Shown here: piece by piece, positions 61,396 through 64,000 of the stretch
How the letters are laid out: each line of letters opens with the position of its first letter
How positions within the stretch are numbered: the first letter of the stretch is position 1
NCBI RefSeq assembly: GCF_026250525.1
Contig: NZ_CP111043.1
Location: forward strand, 1,849,421-1,913,420
From: Chondrinema litorale
GTDB taxonomy: Bacteria > Bacteroidota > Bacteroidia > Cytophagales > Flammeovirgaceae
DNA: 64,000 nucleotides
Reading direction: 5' to 3'
Notes under the pieces: model-generated
The model's input: the letters and a program-made list of their open reading frames with translations, nothing else
What the model was told of the DNA's origin: nothing
Database searches by the model: none
Made by a program: the position numbers and the translations under genes

Positions 61396-63180
61396 ATGAA
61401 TACACATAAATACAACCTCGGAATAATAGGAAACTGCGGTTACCTTGCACTTATTGATAAACTTGCAAATGTAAAATGGCTCTGTTGGCCAAAATTTGAT
61501 AGTAGTTTTATATTCGGAGGCTTGCTAGATGATAACAAAGGAGGTGAATTTTCGGTAACACCTGTAGATGAGCAATTTGAGACAAACCAGTATTACATTG
61601 AAAATACCAATGTATTATGTACTGAATTTGAAGTAGGTGGTGGCGATAAATTTAGAGTAACCGATTTTGCTCCAAGGTTTTTCCAATATGAGAGATATTA
61701 TAAACCTCTAATGTTGGTAAGAAAAATTGAACCTCTTAGTGGAACACCTCTTGTAAAAGTTGCTTGTAACCCTACTGGTGAATACGGTACCATGAAACCA
61801 GAAACATTAATGGGAAGCAATCACATTATGTATTTGGGATTAGAACAGCAAATAAGGCTTACTTCTAATATCCCTCTTAACTATATAATGGATAATGATT
61901 TCTTTGTACTTAATGAGCCAAAATATCTGGTTATTACTTATGGAATTCCATTAGAAGCCCCTCTGGTAGATACAGCAGAAGATTTCTTAAGAAAAACGGT
62001 AAAATACTGGAGAGACTGGGTAACTACCACCAGTATTGGTAGGTTTTACCAAGACAGAATAATTAGGTCTGCACTTGTATTAAAAATTCATCAATATGAA
62101 GATACAGGAGCAATAGCAGCGGCCGCAACAACAAGTTTACCTGAAGCCCCTAATAGTACCCGAAACTGGGATTACCGATATTGTTGGATGCGAGATACCT
62201 ATTATATCCTCACAGCCTTTAATAACATTGGTCACTTTGAGGAAATGAAAAACTACTTCAACTTTATAGAAAATGTGACTAAAAGTGAAGATGACCGTTT
62301 TCAGCCTCTTTATAAAATACATGGTTCTAAAACCATAGAAGAAAGAATTGTAGATCTTGAAGGATACTTAGGAAATAAGCCTGTAAGAGTCGGAAACGCC
62401 GCTTATACACACATACAGAATGATGTATATGGTCAGGTACTTGTTTCTTTGCTTCCATTGTACAATGACAAGCGCTTTATTACTACTGGTAAGGTATTTT
62501 CACAAAGACTGGTAGAACATTGTCTTCAAAAAATTGAAGATACCATGAATGAACCTGATGCAGGTTTATGGGAATTTAGAAATAAAGCTCAATTGCACTG
62601 TTATACTTTCCTTTTCCATTGGGCTGGAAGCGCTGCAGCTTACCAAATTGCAGGTTTCTTTAAAGATGAGAAAATGGCTAAAAGAGCATTAGCCCTTAAA
62701 AAAGAAGCTTCTAACCGAATAGAAGCATGTTATGATAAGCAAAATAGAGTTTATACTCAGGCTGCAGGCACCAAACACCTTGATGCCAGTTGCCTACAGC
62801 TTATCACAATGAATTATCTCGATCCTTCTTCTGAGGCAGCTAAAGTTCATTTGGCTCATATGGAAAAAGAGCTCAGAAGTACTGATGGTCTCTTTTTCAG
62901 ATATAAGCATCAAGATGACTTTGGAGAGCCTGAGTCTACCTTCCTTATTTGTGCTTATTGGTATATAGAAGCACTTGCTTGTGTAGGAAGAGTAGACGAA
63001 GCTATCAAAATCTTTGAAAGACTTAATAAATATTCAAATCACCTTGGCCTTCTTAGTGAAGATGTTGATGCAAAAACAGGTAGTCAGTGGGGTAATTTCC
63101 CTCAAGCGTATAGTCATGTGGGCCAAGTGAATGCAGCGTATAGAATTGAGAAAAAACTGGATATGCCTAACTTTTATTAA
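61396..63180 (+). CDS. GH15 glucoamylase/trehalase-like glycoside hydrolase
   Basis: 594 residues, no signal peptide. After an N-terminal beta-sandwich (about 1-215) an (alpha/alpha)6 barrel begins near ALVLKIHQYEDTGAIAAAAT. Motifs: NWDYRYCWMRDTYYILTAF near 255 with the general-acid region, AGLWEFRNKAQLHCYTFLFH near 390, and FGEPESTFLICAYWYIEAL near 513 with the second catalytic Glu. This matches bacterial GH15 enzymes, several of which are cytosolic trehalases or glucoamylases. Substrate is not settled by sequence. A shared terminator separates it from the ArsR gene. Confidence 0.88.
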   Translation: MNTHKYNLGIIGNCGYLALIDKLANVKWLCWPKFDSSFIFGGLLDDNKGGEFSVTPVDEQFETNQYYIENTNVLCTEFEVGGGDKFRVTDFAPRFFQYERYYKPLMLVRKIEPLSGTPLVKVACNPTGEYGTMKPETLMGSNHIMYLGLEQQIRLTSNIPLNYIMDNDFFVLNEPKYLVITYGIPLEAPLVDTAEDFLRKTVKYWRDWVTTTSIGRFYQDRIIRSALVLKIHQYEDTGAIAAAATTSLPEAPNSTRNWDYRYCWMRDTYYILTAFNNIGHFEEMKNYFNFIENVTKSEDDRFQPLYKIHGSKTIEERIVDLEGYLGNKPVRVGNAAYTHIQNDVYGQVLVSLLPLYNDKRFITTGKVFSQRLVEHCLQKIEDTMNEPDAGLWEFRNKAQLHCYTFLFHWAGSAAAYQIAGFFKDEKMAKRALALKKEASNRIEACYDKQNRVYTQAAGTKHLDASCLQLITMNYLDPSSEAAKVHLAHMEKELRSTDGLFFRYKHQDDFGEPESTFLICAYWYIEALACVGRVDEAIKIFERLNKYSNHLGLLSEDVDAKTGSQWGNFPQAYSHVGQVNAAYRIEKKLDMPNFY

Positions 63181-63190
63181 AAAAGTTGTT

Positions 63191-63215
63191 TCAGAACTAA
63201 ATTAATTAGTTCTGA
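63191..63215. terminator. Bidirectional hairpin between GH15 and ArsR genes
   Basis: TCAGAACTAA (63191-63200) pairs perfectly with TTAGTTCTGA (63206-63215) around five bases. The ArsR stop codon (63206-63208) lies inside the stem. On the minus strand T-rich sequence follows. Confidence 0.7.
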
Positions 63216-63595
63216 GGCATCCATTTTCTACTATGCAATTTACAAACTGCTAACTCTCTATTATTATAGAGTGTATTGTAGTGCTTTAAATCTTTTAAGA
63301 GGCTCTGATCTTTATCAAGATATTTGTAAATCATCTCAACAAAATCGGAGACTTCTTCTTTTACCGAATAGTATGTCCATTGGTCAACCTTTCTGGCATC
63401 AACCAGACCAGCATTTTTCAAATAAATGAGGTGTCTTGAAGTCTTTGTTTGTGTAAAGTCCAATACCAGCTCAATATCTGATATACACATTTCTTTATTT
63501 TTAAAGAGCAAATGAACAATTCTTATCCTTGATTCATCGCTGAACGCCTTTAAAAACTGTGTACCTAATTGTAAGTTAAAGTGTTTGAGTTTCAT
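63206..63595 (-). CDS. ArsR-family winged-helix regulator
   Basis: 129 residues. The HTH pattern is FSDESRIRIVHLLFKNKEMC (18-37), then ISDIELVLDFTQTKTSRHLIYLK with the recognition helix, and a wing VDQWTYYSVK. Of the ArsR metal motif (ELCVCD) only one Cys remains (EMCISD), so classic arsenic sensing is unlikely; other ligands are possible. No metal-efflux gene is adjacent. It converges on GH15. Confidence 0.85.
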   Translation of the reverse strand: MKLKHFNLQLGTQFLKAFSDESRIRIVHLLFKNKEMCISDIELVLDFTQTKTSRHLIYLKNAGLVDARKVDQWTYYSVKEEVSDFVEMIYKYLDKDQSLLKDLKHYNTLYNNRELAVCKLHSRKWMPQN

Positions 63596-63725
63596 TATTT
63601 ACTGTGAAGATGCATGTTCGCAAATACTGTGTTTGCATATAACCGTTTTGGCAAATAAATAAATAATCTTAACATTTCCAAATATTTAGGGATTTATATG
63701 CCGAAATTCTGCGAAATTTCGCTCA

Positions 63726-64000
63726 TTATTTTTGCAACAATACCCACAGTTTATCTTTCATTTCATCTATGCCCAATTGAGCAACTGATGATATAAAAAC
63801 ACAATCAACATTATTAGGTAATTCTTCTTTTATTAAAGCTTTTAATTCTTCATCAATCAAGTCACTTTTAGTTATTGCTAAAAGCCTTTCCTTATCCAAC
63901 AACTCTGGGTTATATTTTTCTAATTCTTTAAGAAGAATGTTAAACTCTTTAGCTATTTCGGCAGTATCTGCAGGTACCATAAAAAGCAATACAGAATTAC
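63726..64000 (-). CDS. obgE: GTPase ObgE/CgtA, C-terminal part (5' end beyond the window)
   Basis: The frame runs to the window edge and covers the last 91 codons. NSVLLFMVPADTAEIAKEF precedes LLAITKSDLIDEE (G4, TKSD) and VFISSVAQLGIDEMKDKLW (G5), the end of the Obg G domain with the shortened C-terminus common in Bacteroidota. Obg proteins act in ribosome assembly and stress signalling. The frame continues through an internal TTG; the true start is outside the window. Confidence 0.87.
   Translation of the reverse strand, partial: NSVLLFMVPADTAEIAKEFNILLKELEKYNPELLDKERLLAITKSDLIDEELKALIKEELPNNVDCVFISSVAQLGIDEMKDKLWVLLQK

Noticed and set aside
1..64000. CRISPR arrays, insertion sequences or prophage
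   Set aside because: No regularly spaced repeats, transposase or phage structural gene was recognised anywhere in the window.

Overview
The window looks like a chromosomal segment from a member of the Bacteroidota, most likely order Cytophagales. Evidence: AT-rich DNA, few Shine-Dalgarno sequences, a full-length single-chain PurL, a Bacteroidota-type PurM, DUF2911 and DUF5606 proteins, a periplasmic SpoIIE-type phosphatase, long FtsX/MacB permeases without a linked ATPase, and a GH3/beta-lactamase-fold fusion. I saw no rRNA, tRNA, CRISPR array, insertion sequence or prophage. The species was not determined.

Layout. 0-10 kb: the end of a DoxX-like membrane protein, purL, a membrane SpoIIE-type phosphatase, purM, an SLC45-like sugar transporter and a DUF2911 protein. 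10-19 kb: an N-acetylmuramoyl-alanine amidase, an XRE/ScfR-type regulator, a metallo-beta-lactamase-fold lipid hydrolase, pfkA, a GT39-like membrane enzyme, a lipoprotein and a UPF1/IGHMBP2-type helicase. 19-34.6 kb: comM, a LysM protein with a degenerate L,D-transpeptidase domain, a universal stress protein, a purine nucleoside phosphorylase, a fructosamine-kinase-like pseudokinase coupled to hemW, the GH3/beta-lactamase fusion, a GT9 enzyme, a TPR protein, and a yhhN/beta-rich protein/nadD operon.

34.8-39.5 kb is the most unusual region. A small nucleoside 2-deoxyribosyltransferase-like (NDT-like) protein overlaps, by ATGA, a 1410-residue protein with the order NDT-like, three TIR-plus-linker modules, one transmembrane helix, a long coiled coil and a seven-bladed WD40 propeller. 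I infer a membrane-anchored nucleotide/NAD-centred sensing or immune system. The small NDT-like protein lacks an acidic residue that the fused copy keeps, which suggests an inactive partner.

39.6-64 kb: an FtsX-type permease, a ROK kinase without its usual zinc cysteines, a LOG-family hydrolase, metK, a lipoprotein, a two-gene FAD dehydrogenase (GMC catalytic chain plus Tat-exported small subunit), a GT4 enzyme, a DMT exporter, a short unannotated 53-residue gene, clpB, pckA, dusB, and a long + strand run of CPBP protease, DUF2007 protein, cdsA, msrC, engB, DUF5606 protein and a GH15 enzyme. The window ends with an ArsR-type regulator and the 3' end of obgE.

Most of the segment is housekeeping: purine synthesis (purL, purM) and salvage (phosphorylase), glycolysis and gluconeogenesis (pfkA, pckA, ROK kinase), cofactors (nadD, metK, hemW), proteostasis (clpB), phospholipids (cdsA) and ribosome assembly (engB, obgE). 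Several proteins keep a fold but have lost catalytic residues. Many convergent gene pairs share a perfect hairpin, some with a stop codon inside the stem. All functional statements rest on motif recognition by eye; no database search was run.
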